From Bifidobacterium sp. ESL0790 (GTDB taxonomy: Bacteria > Actinomycetota > Actinomycetes > Actinomycetales > Bifidobacteriaceae), in assembly GCF_029395435.1 (NCBI RefSeq), contig NZ_CP113915.1:2108001-2172000 (forward strand): a stretch of 64,000 nucleotides of DNA. The letters are read 5' to 3'. Of this stretch, positions 26,165-35,808 are shown piece after piece. Below the pieces are notes generated by a model that saw only the letters and a list, made by a program, of their open reading frames with translations, ran no database searches and was not told the DNA's origin. Numbering within the stretch: the stretch's first letter is position 1; every line of letters begins with the position of its first letter. Position numbers and translations under genes: made by a program.

Positions 26165-27283
26165 TCAACCCTGGCGGGAATGGGCGGCGGAATGCGCTCC
26201 GGGGTGGGTGCCGAAATGAGTCAGCCAGGCGAACAGGTGGGCAAAAGGCGACCACCATGGGGCGCGGCCGAAGTGGGGCGGAAGCATGAGCACGGCGGAA
26301 TGCTGGATGGTCCAGGGCTTGCGATGACGCGAGCGCACCCATGCCAGGCCAATCACCAGGCCGCCCAGCGCCACGAGCACGCCGTAGACGATCGGGTCGC
26401 CCTTGGCGTCATCCGGCTCGGGAATCGGCTCGGGGATGGGCTGGCGCGTGCCGGTGATGATCAGACGCTCGGTGTTGACGCCGTAGGGCGTGCAGGTCAT
26501 GAGGGTGACGAGGTCCTGCCCGGGCACGATTTTGTAGAGGTGGGTGTCGTCGGGCTTGATGACGTGGATGCCGACCACGCGGTAGCCCATGGTGCGCCCG
26601 AGGGTCTGCACGTAGAAGATGTCGCCCTTCTTGAGCTCGTCGATGCGCGTGAAAAGCAGCGCGTTCTGCAGGCCGGTGTGGCCGCTGAGCACGGCGTTGG
26701 TCGACGGCCCGCCGACCGGCAGACTCGTGCCGTAGAGATGCCCCGCCCCATGTTGGAGCACCGCGTCGGATGTGCCGTGGTAGATCGGCATTTTCACGGA
26801 GATCTTGGGGATGCGAATGGTGCCCATCATCCCGGTGCCGTCGTTGAGCAGGGACTGGTATTCCTGGTCCTTCTCGGACTTCGGCTTGGCCTTGGGGTTA
26901 CCGGTGTCGAAGGGGTCGACGAACTCGCCGAGCAGCGGTTGCCCGGAGGCCGCCACCTTCGCGTTGTAGGCCTGGGCGCGATGGTATTCGTCGGCCACCT
27001 TGCCCTGCGGCCATTTCGAGATGCGGTCGACGGAGGCGGCCACGTCCGCGTTCTGCTGGTACGAGGTCATCATCCAGCGGGCCGGGAACCAGCTGATCGC
27101 CACGACCAGCGCGATCAGGCAGATGACGATGAGCGCGTCGATGACGATGATGGCCACGCGCCGGCCGAGCCTTGAGCCCTCTTTGTCGGCGATGATCTGC
27201 TGGAAGGTGCGCGCAAGGTCGACGTCGCCGGCAGCCTCGGCCCGAGACCCAGCTCCGGCCGTCACGCCTTTCGTTGACGCCAT
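26165..27283 (-). CDS. Class C (pilin-polymerising) sortase
   Basis: A 372-residue membrane transpeptidase that links LPxTG pilins into fibres. The N-terminal membrane helix is at about 43-66, the lid motif DPFD at 123-126, catalytic His202 (LSGHTGL), Cys264 (TLMTCTPYG) and Arg273 (ERLIITGTR), and a second membrane helix near 305-325, all typical of class C. The C-terminal tail (after 325) is His/Pro-rich and longer than usual. The ATG at 27283 follows GGAAGGGGAG. It lies 382 bases downstream of the LPLTG pilin gene on the same strand; that gap (27284-27665) holds no gene. Confidence 0.92.
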   Translation of the reverse strand: MASTKGVTAGAGSRAEAAGDVDLARTFQQIIADKEGSRLGRRVAIIVIDALIVICLIALVVAISWFPARWMMTSYQQNADVAASVDRISKWPQGKVADEYHRAQAYNAKVAASGQPLLGEFVDPFDTGNPKAKPKSEKDQEYQSLLNDGTGMMGTIRIPKISVKMPIYHGTSDAVLQHGAGHLYGTSLPVGGPSTNAVLSGHTGLQNALLFTRIDELKKGDIFYVQTLGRTMGYRVVGIHVIKPDDTHLYKIVPGQDLVTLMTCTPYGVNTERLIITGTRQPIPEPIPEPDDAKGDPIVYGVLVALGGLVIGLAWVRSRHRKPWTIQHSAVLMLPPHFGRAPWWSPFAHLFAWLTHFGTHPGAHSAAHSRQG

Positions 27284-27665
27284 GCGCTCCCCTTCCGATA
27301 TGTCCATCACTGTCCAGACTCCGCCGCTCCTCGGGTTCGCCCATGAATGCGAGTTGGCTCAAAGCGCTGGCGCATAGCAGCGATATATAGCGCGACAGCC
27401 ACGAATTTATGTTGGAATCCCGCCAATATCACTGGATGGTTGCCGCAATGTTTTGCGTGTATATCTTATATATCCCCTGTACTATTCAGCGCGCATTACG
27501 CTCCGGATAGAAAACATACGGCAGACACACGGCAACCACCACGGCAAAATGGGGCGCAACCCGCTGCGCACAAATCGCAAAGCAACAGGCCACACCCCCA
27601 TCATGTCCGGCGTTTACCGCCGTTTAACGCCGTTACCAGCGTTACCGTCGTTTACTCCAACAACC

Positions 27666-29606
27666 TCACTGCTTGTTGAGGCGGCGGCGCGTCATGATCA
27701 GCACCGCGGCGATGATGGCGAGCGCCACCACGATCAGCAACGCGAGGATCACGCCCGCGCCACCGGTCAACGGCAGCTGCGAGACGGAATTGATGTTCCA
27801 GACGATCACGGCGTTGTTCTGCGTCATGCCCACATCGGTCAGCGTGCTGTGCGCGGCGATCAGGCCCCACACGTCGGCGGTGTTGGTGAACGCGTCGGTC
27901 GCGGGGGCGCTGGCGTTGCCTTTCAAAGTGACCTTGGTGGAGGGCAGGAACGTGCCGGAAAACCCGGGCGCGGCGGCGACTTCCTTGACGGTGTAGTCGC
28001 CATCGGCCAAGCCGTCGACGCGCAGCTGGCCGGAACTGATCGGGTCGTCACCCGAGGAGCTACCTGCGGTGCCCGCGTAGACCGTGAGGTCGGTGCCTGC
28101 CGCCGAAGCGCTTGGGTCCGAACCGGTGGCGGCGCTCTGCGAGACGGACTTCTTGTAGGAGCCGTTGCCCATCTTCAGGAAGTTGATCACGTGGCCGGTG
28201 CTGTCGACGACCTGGAACTTGGCGCCTTCAAGGCCGGAGTTGTCGATCTTCTTCTCGTTGATGAGGTCGAAGTGGCGCATGTAGGCCGTGGAGCCGCTGT
28301 TGGAGCTGCCGGGCACGACGTTGTTGGTGATCGAGCCGTTGGTGCAGCCGCTGGGCGCGCCCGAGGCGGAGCAGTCGGTGACCTGGCCGTCGCCGTTGCC
28401 ATCGGTGCCGGTCTGGCTGGAGTCGCTGCTCGGCTGGTTGCCCGGGTTATTGGAGTAGCCCAAGGTCACGCCGTTCTGTAGAGCCCCGCCCGCGGCGTTG
28501 TCGTTGACCTTCATCGAATAGGTGACCGTGATCGGATCCTGGTAGTGGAAACTCATGATGCTCGGGGTGAGGTCGAAGACGATATAGCGCGTGCTGGCAC
28601 CGTTCGGCGAGGCATACATATGCGTGGCGTCGACGGTGTATTGCGTGCCGACGGTCAGCGTGGTGTTGCCCACCTTCACGACGGCGTCGTTGTTATACGT
28701 CAGGCCGGGTTGCGACGGGTTGTCGGCCAGCGTGTAGACATAGTGGGTATAGCCAGTGGTCAGCGGCACCGAGCCGGTGAGCTTGTAGTGCAGCGTGCCG
28801 CCGACCGAGGGGTCGTTGTTGCTGCCGTCAAGCGCCTTGGCGACGCTTGGCTCGTCCTTCTTGATCGAGACCGTGCCAAGCGCCTGCCCGCCGATGGACA
28901 TATAGGCGGTGGCGTCGTCCTTGAGCTTGATGCCCGTGCTCACCAGCATGGGGATCGAGTTCTTGTGCGCGCTGGAGCCGCCCACGCCGCGGGCGGTGAC
29001 GTCCTCGATGACGTAGATGCCGGGTTCGACGCCCGTGAACTGGACGGACGTGTCGCTGGCGCCGCCGGGGCCGGCCGTGATCGAGCTGGAGCCCATGGAG
29101 GTGTTGAAATCGGTTTGCGCGGCGAGGTTGGTGACGAACTTACGAAGGTTGCCGTTCCAAGCGTTGGCGGCGGTGCCCGAGTTCGAGGTCTCGTCCTTGT
29201 CGGTGTTGGTGTATGAGGCGGCCGAATAGCCGAGCCACCTCGAGGCGACCTCGCCGACCGGGTTGCCGTCGTAGCCGGCCCCAGGGGAGCTCGAGTCCAC
29301 GCTGTGCAGCGCGGCGGCGGCGTCGGTCTTCACACCGGCGACGGTGCTCACCGAGACGCTGGCGAGTGAGTGGTCGCTGGCGTTGCCGGTGGCGTTGTCG
29401 TAGTCGCCGATCTTCACGGCCTTGAAGGAGTGGCCTTCGAGGCTTCCGGCGGGGCCGGTGATGGTGATGGTCGTCGTGTCGGTGTTGGTGCCCATGTTGA
29501 GCTGGGCCGGGTCGGCGTTCGCCGAGCCCAACGGTATGAGCGCGAGCAGGGTGGCGGTCGAGACCGCGATTCCCGCCAACGCGCGAAGATTCAATTTCCC
29601 GTTCAT
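27666..29606 (-). CDS. LPLTG-anchored major pilin (SpaA/FimA-like)
   Basis: A 646-residue precursor with an N-terminal signal peptide (RALAGIAVSTATLLALIPLGSANA), isopeptide-forming Ig-like domains and the sorting signal LPLTG at about 611-615, followed by a hydrophobic segment and a RRRLNKQ tail. The C-terminal domain has the SpaA/Cna-B pattern (FQVVDSTGHVINF, LADGDYTVKEVAAAPGF, an E-box-like segment). It should be exported, polymerised by the neighbouring class C sortase and attached to the wall as a pilus shaft. The start at 29606 follows GGAAGG. No second (tip) pilin gene is adjacent. Confidence 0.9.
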   Translation of the reverse strand: MNGKLNLRALAGIAVSTATLLALIPLGSANADPAQLNMGTNTDTTTITITGPAGSLEGHSFKAVKIGDYDNATGNASDHSLASVSVSTVAGVKTDAAAALHSVDSSSPGAGYDGNPVGEVASRWLGYSAASYTNTDKDETSNSGTAANAWNGNLRKFVTNLAAQTDFNTSMGSSSITAGPGGASDTSVQFTGVEPGIYVIEDVTARGVGGSSAHKNSIPMLVSTGIKLKDDATAYMSIGGQALGTVSIKKDEPSVAKALDGSNNDPSVGGTLHYKLTGSVPLTTGYTHYVYTLADNPSQPGLTYNNDAVVKVGNTTLTVGTQYTVDATHMYASPNGASTRYIVFDLTPSIMSFHYQDPITVTYSMKVNDNAAGGALQNGVTLGYSNNPGNQPSSDSSQTGTDGNGDGQVTDCSASGAPSGCTNGSITNNVVPGSSNSGSTAYMRHFDLINEKKIDNSGLEGAKFQVVDSTGHVINFLKMGNGSYKKSVSQSAATGSDPSASAAGTDLTVYAGTAGSSSGDDPISSGQLRVDGLADGDYTVKEVAAAPGFSGTFLPSTKVTLKGNASAPATDAFTNTADVWGLIAAHSTLTDVGMTQNNAVIVWNINSVSQLPLTGGAGVILALLIVVALAIIAAVLIMTRRRLNKQ

Positions 29607-30313
29607 GAAATTGCCTTCCTTGCTTCTTTCGTTTCGCTGCTGAGGCGTTCGTATCGTCGTCAAACGCAAGCGTTCTCACCGCGTTCCATGAGATTGCCAG
29701 CGACAAGCGTCCATATTGGCGGCGACCATCACGCTTGACACCACCAACACCACGGCTACAAGCACAATCAGCCACGCGAATAGCCTCTGGTACCTCATCC
29801 ATCGGCTTTCGCGGTCTTATGGAATTTTGTTTTATCGTTATAAAAGAATTCACTATCGGCCCAAACAAGCTGCAACAATGGCGATCACGCATCAGGCCCC
29901 ATCCCCGAATCTCATTTCGTCAAAGGTTTTACACTTACTTGGCACTTTCGCCCAATTCATCACGAATCGTATCACGAAATATATAAGGCAATCCCGTGAA
30001 AAATTTCTTCAAACCCTTTATTTTCTGCGGTTATCCAGCAATGTAACACAATTTGTATGGTCATTTTCAGTACCGAAAATCAGAAATTCTCAAAACCATC
30101 AATAAATTTAGATAGTACGGCAAATGATTTACTAATAATTAGACAAATATAAAACAGACACAGCATAAACAAAGTTTTGCCACCGATGAAACGGCACCGG
30201 CGCCAGACGCAATGACGTTTCGACGCATGTTCCATTCTTTAACATACCGACACAAGAGGCGTGCATCAGAACATCCGCCAGCCCTCGCGCGCCGGCCTAT
30301 ACCCTTCAAACGC
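29607..30313. other. Gene-poor AT-rich interval upstream of the pilin gene
   Basis: No convincing gene. The stretch 29820-30180 is much more AT-rich than average. It must contain the pilin promoter, but no confident -35/-10 pair was chosen. Short open frames here lack ribosome binding sites and family features. Confidence 0.5.
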
Positions 30314-30351
30314 GTGTGGCCTCCCGAATCAAAAGACCCGGGAGGCCACAC
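30314..30351. terminator. Hairpin downstream of the ABC exporter
   Basis: GTGTGGCCTCCC (30314-30325) pairs perfectly with GGGAGGCCACAC (30340-30351) around a 14-base loop. It lies about 80 bases beyond the stop of the exporter gene. There is no T run on either side, so it may stabilise the 3' end rather than terminate intrinsically. Confidence 0.55.
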
Positions 30352-30432
30352 ACCGCAGGAAACCCCACTCCTTCTTACGAAAGGCGACTCTTTTCAAGCC
30401 ACCCACGCGCCTCACATCTCACGCCGCCCGCC

Positions 30433-32268
30433 TCACGCCACCAGCGTGGAGAACTGGCTGTTGTAGAGGTCGGCATAGAAGCCGCCCCTGGCCAGCAGCT
30501 CGTCGTGGGTGCCGCGCTCGATGATGTCGCCGTGGTTCATCACCAGGATCATGTCGGCGTTGCGGATGGTCGAGAGGCGGTGCGCGATCACGAAGCTCGT
30601 GCGCCCCACGGTCAGCTGGTCCATCGACTTCTGGATGAGCTCCTCGGTGCGGGTGTCGACCGACGAGGTCGCCTCGTCCAGGATCAGGATCGGCGCGTCC
30701 TGTACCATCGCGCGGGCGATCGTCATCAGCTGGCGCTGCCCCTGCGAAAGCGAGGACTTGTCGTCGAGCACGGTGTCGTAACCCTGCGGCAACGAGCGGA
30801 TGTAGTGGTCGAGCCCCACGGCCTTGCACGCGTCCTCGATCTGCTCGTCGGTGACGCCCTGCTTCGAGTAGGCGATGTTCTCCTTGACGGTGCCGTTGAA
30901 GACCCACGTGTCCTGCAGCACCATCGAGAACTGGTCGTGCACGTTCGAACGCGGCACGGTGGAGGTGTCGATGCCGTCGATGGACATGGAGCCGCCGTCG
31001 ATGTCGTAGAAGCGCATCAACAGGTTGACCATCGTGGACTTGCCGGCGCCGGTGGGACCGACGATAGCGACCTTCTGGCCCGCCTTCACGGACGCGGAGA
31101 AGTCATGGATGATCGGCTTGCCGGGCTCGTAGCCGAAGCTGACGTGCTTGAACTCGACGTCGCCACGCACGCGGGTGGGCTCGCCGGTCTTCGGGTCGCG
31201 GCCAAGCAACGTGGGCTTCTTGCTCTCGTCGCTCATCTCAGGCTCCTCGAGGAAGCCGAAGACGCGCTCGGAGGCGGCGGCGCAACGCTGCAGGTTCTGG
31301 AAGGCCTGCGCGAACTGCGAAAGCGGCTGGGTGAAGAGGCGGACGTACATCATGAACGCCACGATGACGCCGAACTCGATCTGCCCGTTGATGGCGAGCG
31401 CGCCGCCGACGATGCAGACGGTCACGAAGCCGAGGTTGCCCACAAGGTTCATCAGCGGATTCATCAGGCCCGAGAGGAACTGGCTCTTCCACGCCGAATC
31501 ATAGAGGTCGTTGTTGTACTTCTTGAAACGGCGCACCGAATCCGCCTCGCCGTTGTAGGCCTTGACGACGATGTGGCCGGAATACATCTCCTCGACGTGG
31601 CCGTTGACGTCGCCGAGCGCGAGCTGCTGGCGGGCGAAGTACTTCTGCGAGTACTTCATGATCACCATCATGATGACCACGCCCAAAAGCGAGACCACGA
31701 TGGCGCACACCGTCATGATGACGTTGTTATAGAACATCATCACCAGCGAGCCGACGAACAGCGTGACCGAGGTGATGAGCATGCCCAGCGACTGGCCCAG
31801 GGTCTGGCCGATGGCGTCAACGTCGTTGGTGATGCGCGAAAGCACGTCGCCATAGCTGGTGTGGTCGAAGTACTTGAGCGGCAGCTTGTTGATCTTGTCG
31901 GAGATCGACTTGCGCAGGCTCTGGGCGATGCGCTGGGTGACGGTGGCCATCATCCAGTGTTGCGCGTAGCCGAGGATGGCGTAGCCGGCGTAGAGGCCGA
32001 CCAGCAGCCACGCGATGCGCGTGACCTCGCCCATGTCGACCGCGCCCATCACGGGCTTGCCGTGCACCAGGGCGGGCATGCCCTTGGCGATGGCGTTGGT
32101 CATGTTCTTCAACTGGTCCGGGCCGATGATCTGGCAGATGGTGCCGGCGGCCCCCAGAATCAGCGCGATGACGATGACGGGCAGGTATTTCTTGCAATAC
32201 CTGACGAGTTTGAGCATCACCCCGCCGAAATCAGCCGGCTTCTCGGCCGGCCCCCTCATTCTTGGCAT
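30433..32268 (-). CDS. ABC exporter half-transporter, catalytically intact subunit
   Basis: A 611-residue fused transmembrane-ATPase exporter subunit with six helices (about 30-330) and an ATP-binding domain. Walker A is GPTGAGKST, the signature is LSQGQRQLM, Walker B is ILILDEATSSVD with the catalytic Glu, and the H-loop is IAHRLST. It would pair with the 619-residue subunit encoded just upstream to export drugs, lipids or peptides; the substrate is unknown. The ATG at 32268 follows AAAGGAAAG. The upstream interval (120 bases) is mostly occupied by a core A palindrome, placed between two genes whose products should be made in equal amounts. Confidence 0.9.
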   Translation of the reverse strand: MPRMRGPAEKPADFGGVMLKLVRYCKKYLPVIVIALILGAAGTICQIIGPDQLKNMTNAIAKGMPALVHGKPVMGAVDMGEVTRIAWLLVGLYAGYAILGYAQHWMMATVTQRIAQSLRKSISDKINKLPLKYFDHTSYGDVLSRITNDVDAIGQTLGQSLGMLITSVTLFVGSLVMMFYNNVIMTVCAIVVSLLGVVIMMVIMKYSQKYFARQQLALGDVNGHVEEMYSGHIVVKAYNGEADSVRRFKKYNNDLYDSAWKSQFLSGLMNPLMNLVGNLGFVTVCIVGGALAINGQIEFGVIVAFMMYVRLFTQPLSQFAQAFQNLQRCAAASERVFGFLEEPEMSDESKKPTLLGRDPKTGEPTRVRGDVEFKHVSFGYEPGKPIIHDFSASVKAGQKVAIVGPTGAGKSTMVNLLMRFYDIDGGSMSIDGIDTSTVPRSNVHDQFSMVLQDTWVFNGTVKENIAYSKQGVTDEQIEDACKAVGLDHYIRSLPQGYDTVLDDKSSLSQGQRQLMTIARAMVQDAPILILDEATSSVDTRTEELIQKSMDQLTVGRTSFVIAHRLSTIRNADMILVMNHGDIIERGTHDELLARGGFYADLYNSQFSTLVA

Positions 32269-32303
32269 GATTTCTTTCCTTTTAAAGTTTGTTTTAGTTT
32301 TCC

Positions 32304-32384
32304 GCACACCCAAACAGGGGCATTTAAATTCTCTTCCTTGGAATTCCGCCATTCCTGATTTAAATACCCCCAATTGGGTGTGTC
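32304..32384. repeat. Long palindrome, core A family, inside the ABC exporter operon
   Basis: Left arm GCACACCCAAACAGGGGCAT (32304 onward) pairs with a right arm ending ...TACCCCCAATTGGGTGTGT. The arms are near-copies of those at 1596-1676, and the loop has GGAATTCCGCCATTCCTGAT. It fills the gap between the two exporter genes. Confidence 0.78.
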
Positions 32385-32388
32385 TCAT

Positions 32389-34248
32389 TTAGGCAGCCAG
32401 CTCGTCCGGGCTCAGCTGCGACTCCGCGATCTCCTTATAGACCTCGCAACTTTCGAGGAGCTGCCTGTGGGTGCCCTCGCCGACGACCTTGCCGTCGTCG
32501 AGCACGACGATGGTGTCGGCGTCCATGATGGTGCCCACGCGCTGGGCGACGATGAGCTTGGTGGCGTCGCCGGCCTCGCGCTTCAGGGCGTCGCGCACCG
32601 CGCGATCCGTCTTGAAGTCGAGCGCGCTGAACGAGTCGTCGAAGACCATGATCTCGGGGTGCCGGTAAACGGCGCGCGCGATGGAGAGGCGCTGCTTCTG
32701 CCCGCCGGAGACGTTGGAGCCGCCCTGCGAAATCGGCGCCTCATATTTGCCGTCCATGCGCTCCACGAACTCGTCGGCCTGCGCCACGTCGCTGGCCTCA
32801 CGCACGTCGGCCTTCTGCTCGGGGCTCAACTCGTCGCGCTTGTCCTCGCCGGCGATGAGCGCCAACTCGCGCTTGCGGCCCTTGGCAGTGGAGGTGTCGG
32901 CGATTTCGACGGCCTCCGAGTCGCCCGGCCGGTCGCCATAGCTGATGTTGGACTCCACGGTGCCCTTGAACATCACGGATTCCTGCGGCACGTAGCCGAT
33001 CTTGTCGCGCAAGGCCTTGATGTCGTAGTCCTTCACGTCCACGCCGTCGACCAGCACCTCGCCCTCGGTCGCGTCGTAGAAGCGCGGCACGAGGTTGACC
33101 AGCGAGGATTTGCCGGAGCCGGTGGAGCCGATGAAGGCGACGGTCTGGCCCTTGTCCGCCTTGAAGTTGATGCCTTTGAGCATCGCCTCGCGGGTGCCCG
33201 GGTAGGCGAAGCTGACGTCGCGGAACTCGATGGTGCCGGTCTCGCCCGGCTTGCCCTGGGTGAGCGTGCCGGACTTGACGCCGGGTTCGGTGTCGAGCAC
33301 TTCCATCACACGCTGCGCGGAGACGTCGGCGCGCGGCCAGAGCACGAAGACCATGCTCAAGAGCAGGAAGGCCATGATGACCTGCATCGCGTAGCTAGAG
33401 AAGACGACCATGTTCGAGAAGTAGGTCAGGCGGTCGGCCGGCAGCGCCGCGTCCTTGATGAGGTAGGCGCCGATCCAGTAGATCGCGAGGCCGAGGCCGT
33501 TCATCACGGAGCTCATCACGGGATTCATCGCTGCCATCGCTCGGGTGGTGAAGAGCTGGGTATTGGTCAGATCGGCGTTGACCTTGGCGAACTTGCTCTC
33601 CTGGTAGTCCTCGGCGTTGTAGGCGCGGACGACGCGCAGGCCGGTCAGGTTCTCGCGGGCCACGGCGTTGATGTTGTCGGTCAGGCGCTGCATCGAGCGG
33701 AACTTCGGCATCACGAGGATCATGATGATGACCACGAAGACCAACATCGCCACGGTCGCCACGGCCGTCGCCACGGTCCACTCGAAGCCCTTGCCCGCGA
33801 TCTTGAAGATGGCCCACACTGCCATGATCGGCGCGCGGAAGATCAGCAGCACGCCCATGGTGATGAACATCTGGATCTGCGTGATGTCGTTGGTGGAGCG
33901 GGTGATGAGGCTCGCGGTGGAGAACTTGTTCATCTCCGCGGGCCCGAAGGACTCGACCTTGCGGAACTCGAGCGAGCGCAGGCGCTGGCTGAAGGAGGCG
34001 CCGACGCGGGCCATGAAGTAGCCGACAATGATGGCGCAGACCACCGAGCCGAGCGAGACGAGCAGCATCTTGCCGCCCTCTTTGAAGATGTCGCCCATGT
34101 GGCTGCCCGGCGTCTCGACCAGCGCCGTGACCTTCGACATGTAGTCAGGCAGTTTCAGGTCGAAGAAGACCTGGCCCGCGATGAATGCAAGGCTCAGGAT
34201 CAACTGCCCGATCTCCGATTTGGAGAGGTATTTGCTGATGCGAAGCAT
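32389..34248 (-). CDS. ABC exporter half-transporter, degenerate ATPase subunit
   Basis: A 619-residue partner of the following exporter subunit. Six membrane helices occupy about 15-310. Walker A GSTGSGKSS, signature VSGGQKQRLS and Walker B MVFDDSFSALD are visible; the usual catalytic Glu after Walker B is Asp, the hallmark of the degenerate site in heterodimeric exporters such as LmrCD. The ATPase domain carries a charged insertion (ADTSTAKGRKRELALIAGE...) between the Q-loop and signature. AAAGGGAG precedes the start. A MarR-type regulator gene lies 345 bases upstream on the same strand, and is likely to control the pair. Confidence 0.9.
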   Translation of the reverse strand: MLRISKYLSKSEIGQLILSLAFIAGQVFFDLKLPDYMSKVTALVETPGSHMGDIFKEGGKMLLVSLGSVVCAIIVGYFMARVGASFSQRLRSLEFRKVESFGPAEMNKFSTASLITRSTNDITQIQMFITMGVLLIFRAPIMAVWAIFKIAGKGFEWTVATAVATVAMLVFVVIIMILVMPKFRSMQRLTDNINAVARENLTGLRVVRAYNAEDYQESKFAKVNADLTNTQLFTTRAMAAMNPVMSSVMNGLGLAIYWIGAYLIKDAALPADRLTYFSNMVVFSSYAMQVIMAFLLLSMVFVLWPRADVSAQRVMEVLDTEPGVKSGTLTQGKPGETGTIEFRDVSFAYPGTREAMLKGINFKADKGQTVAFIGSTGSGKSSLVNLVPRFYDATEGEVLVDGVDVKDYDIKALRDKIGYVPQESVMFKGTVESNISYGDRPGDSEAVEIADTSTAKGRKRELALIAGEDKRDELSPEQKADVREASDVAQADEFVERMDGKYEAPISQGGSNVSGGQKQRLSIARAVYRHPEIMVFDDSFSALDFKTDRAVRDALKREAGDATKLIVAQRVGTIMDADTIVVLDDGKVVGEGTHRQLLESCEVYKEIAESQLSPDELAA

Positions 34249-34593
34249 GCTCTCCCTTTCTTGTATTTGGTATTGGTATTTACGTTTTGGCGTCTATATA
34301 TAGGTATCTGCTGCGCGCAATCCGGCCGCCTGCCGGACATGACGCTTATGTTGTGTTCGTTACGTTGTCGTGTCGTTCCTTGGTGAATTCCAGACTTGCA
34401 TTACCATACACCCAAAATTCCTAATAGTGTTAACCATTCATGACGACAAGAACAATACTCGCCATCCTTGCGTTTTCTCGGTATTTCACCGTACGCGAAT
34501 CAGGTGTTTCGCCAGCCGGCTTGGCGGCTACTTTATTAACCCTTAAATCGTTGATATTACAGGCGAAACCAGCGAAAACCACAGTGACGAGAT
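34249..34593. other. Interval between MarR gene and exporter genes
   Basis: No gene seen. The region is AT-rich around 34380-34560 and probably contains the exporter promoter. No clear MarR operator or terminator was recognised. Confidence 0.4.
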
Positions 34594-35256
34594 CTATCCT
34601 TTCGGGACTGCCGTCTTGGCGACTTTGGCCTGTTTGGAACCGCCCGAACCATCGGCGCTTGAAACCGCGTCAGCAGTGTCATTCAGACCCTCTGCGCCTT
34701 TGGCACCATCGGCAGTTCTTCCGGAGCCATCTGCTCCGCCGCCAGAATCCCCTGGCGACTCGTCCTGCCGGTCGCGCTCCTCACGCTCGGCGAACGCCTG
34801 CCGCACATCCTCGGCGCTGGGCCGCGGACCGCCGGGCGTGCACACCGACATGTAGGTCATGAACTCGCCGGCGAGCTCCACGAACTCGCGCGTTCGCCGT
34901 TCCCCCATCTGCGAGAAGATCCAACGCACCACCGAGTCGACGTCGTCGCGGTCATGCCTGGCCCGCTCGGTGCCCTTGTCGGTCAGAGTGACGAGGATAT
35001 TGCGGCGGTCGTGGTCGTCGATCTCGCGGGTGACATAGCCTTTTTTCTCCATCGAGCCCAGCAGCGCCGAGATGCGCCCCGAGCTGGCGTGGAGCGCCCC
35101 GGCCAGGCGCGACGGGGTCTGCACGCCGTGCTTGAGCAGGTGGCGCAGCACGAACGGCTCGCCCTTGCCCGCGCCCTCGACCTGGTGCCACATGGCCGAT
35201 TTGCCGCCATGCACGTCGCGGCGCAGCGCCTGCAACGCCTCTTGTTCGAAGTCCAT
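34594..35256 (-). CDS. MarR-family transcriptional regulator
   Basis: A 220-residue regulator. Residues 1-130 form a MarR winged helix: LRHLLKHGVQTPSRLAGALHASSGRISALLGSMEKKGYVTREIDDHDRRNILVTLTDKG, with the recognition helix (SSGRISALLGSME) and wing (DDHDRRNILV) easily seen. The last 65 residues are a polar Gly/Ser/Asp-rich tail. The ATG at 35256 was chosen over the preceding GTG codons because it follows AGGGG at five bases. It probably senses a substrate of the ABC exporter encoded downstream. A possible operator, ATTAATGACATAAAGATTAAT, lies at about 35280-35301. Confidence 0.85.
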   Translation of the reverse strand: MDFEQEALQALRRDVHGGKSAMWHQVEGAGKGEPFVLRHLLKHGVQTPSRLAGALHASSGRISALLGSMEKKGYVTREIDDHDRRNILVTLTDKGTERARHDRDDVDSVVRWIFSQMGERRTREFVELAGEFMTYMSVCTPGGPRPSAEDVRQAFAEREERDRQDESPGDSGGGADGSGRTADGAKGAEGLNDTADAVSSADGSGGSKQAKVAKTAVPKG

Positions 35257-35601
35257 CACCACCCCTATTCGTTCAGTTGATTAATGACATAAAGATTAAT
35301 ACCAGAAATATCTAACACCGTAAGCCTTTTCAGCTAAAAGGAAACCACATGACGAAAATACACATTGCAAATGCGACGCATTATTGGCAAACAGCGTCAC
35401 AAACGCCATGTGGGACGGCCGCGGGGGAGGCACGGCCCGGACCACGTCACACCTCGCACCCGGGACCCTCACGACATCCAGGCATAAGAAAACGCGATGA
35501 CCGCGCCATTGCGATCATCGCGTCCACTTGTTTGCGCACGCCTCCACCCGACTGGCACCGATTACATCTCGGAGTCAGAAAACGTGCCTAAAACCTTTGA
35601 T
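35257..35601. other. Interval between the orphan RHH gene and the MarR gene
   Basis: Contains the possible MarR operator near 35280 and otherwise GC-rich sequence in which no gene with a ribosome binding site was found. Confidence 0.4.
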
Positions 35602-35808
35602 TCAGGCTGTCGCCGCAACCGGACGAACGTCAGCGTGGTGAGTGTCGAGATACTCACGCACCGCCTCGCGAATCAACGTGGAGGGGCGAACCTCCTCATC
35701 GGCAGCTCCGGAGAGCACCCAGTCACCAAGCTCGGCCGTGGCGCGAACGCACCAAGTCCTCTCGCGGCGTTCACGGGTACCATGTTGCGCCTGCATTGTC
35801 TCAGCCAT
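35602..35808 (-). CDS. Small ribbon-helix-helix-like protein
   Basis: A 68-residue protein. ERTWCVRATAELGDWVLSG followed by EVRPSTLIREAVREYLDTHH gives the strand-helix-helix pattern of Arc/MetJ-type DNA-binding proteins, often antitoxins. GAAGGAAGG lies before the ATG. No toxin-like gene is adjacent on either side, so it may be an orphan antitoxin or a free-standing regulator. It borders the AT-rich 1.2-kb interval to its right. Confidence 0.65.
   Translation of the reverse strand: MAETMQAQHGTRERRERTWCVRATAELGDWVLSGAADEEVRPSTLIREAVREYLDTHHADVRPVAATA

Noticed and set aside
30316..34386. Two long plus-strand open frames opposite the ABC exporter genes
   Set aside because: The minus strand encodes two intact ABC half-transporters with Walker and signature motifs; the opposite frames are His/Asp-rich shadows.
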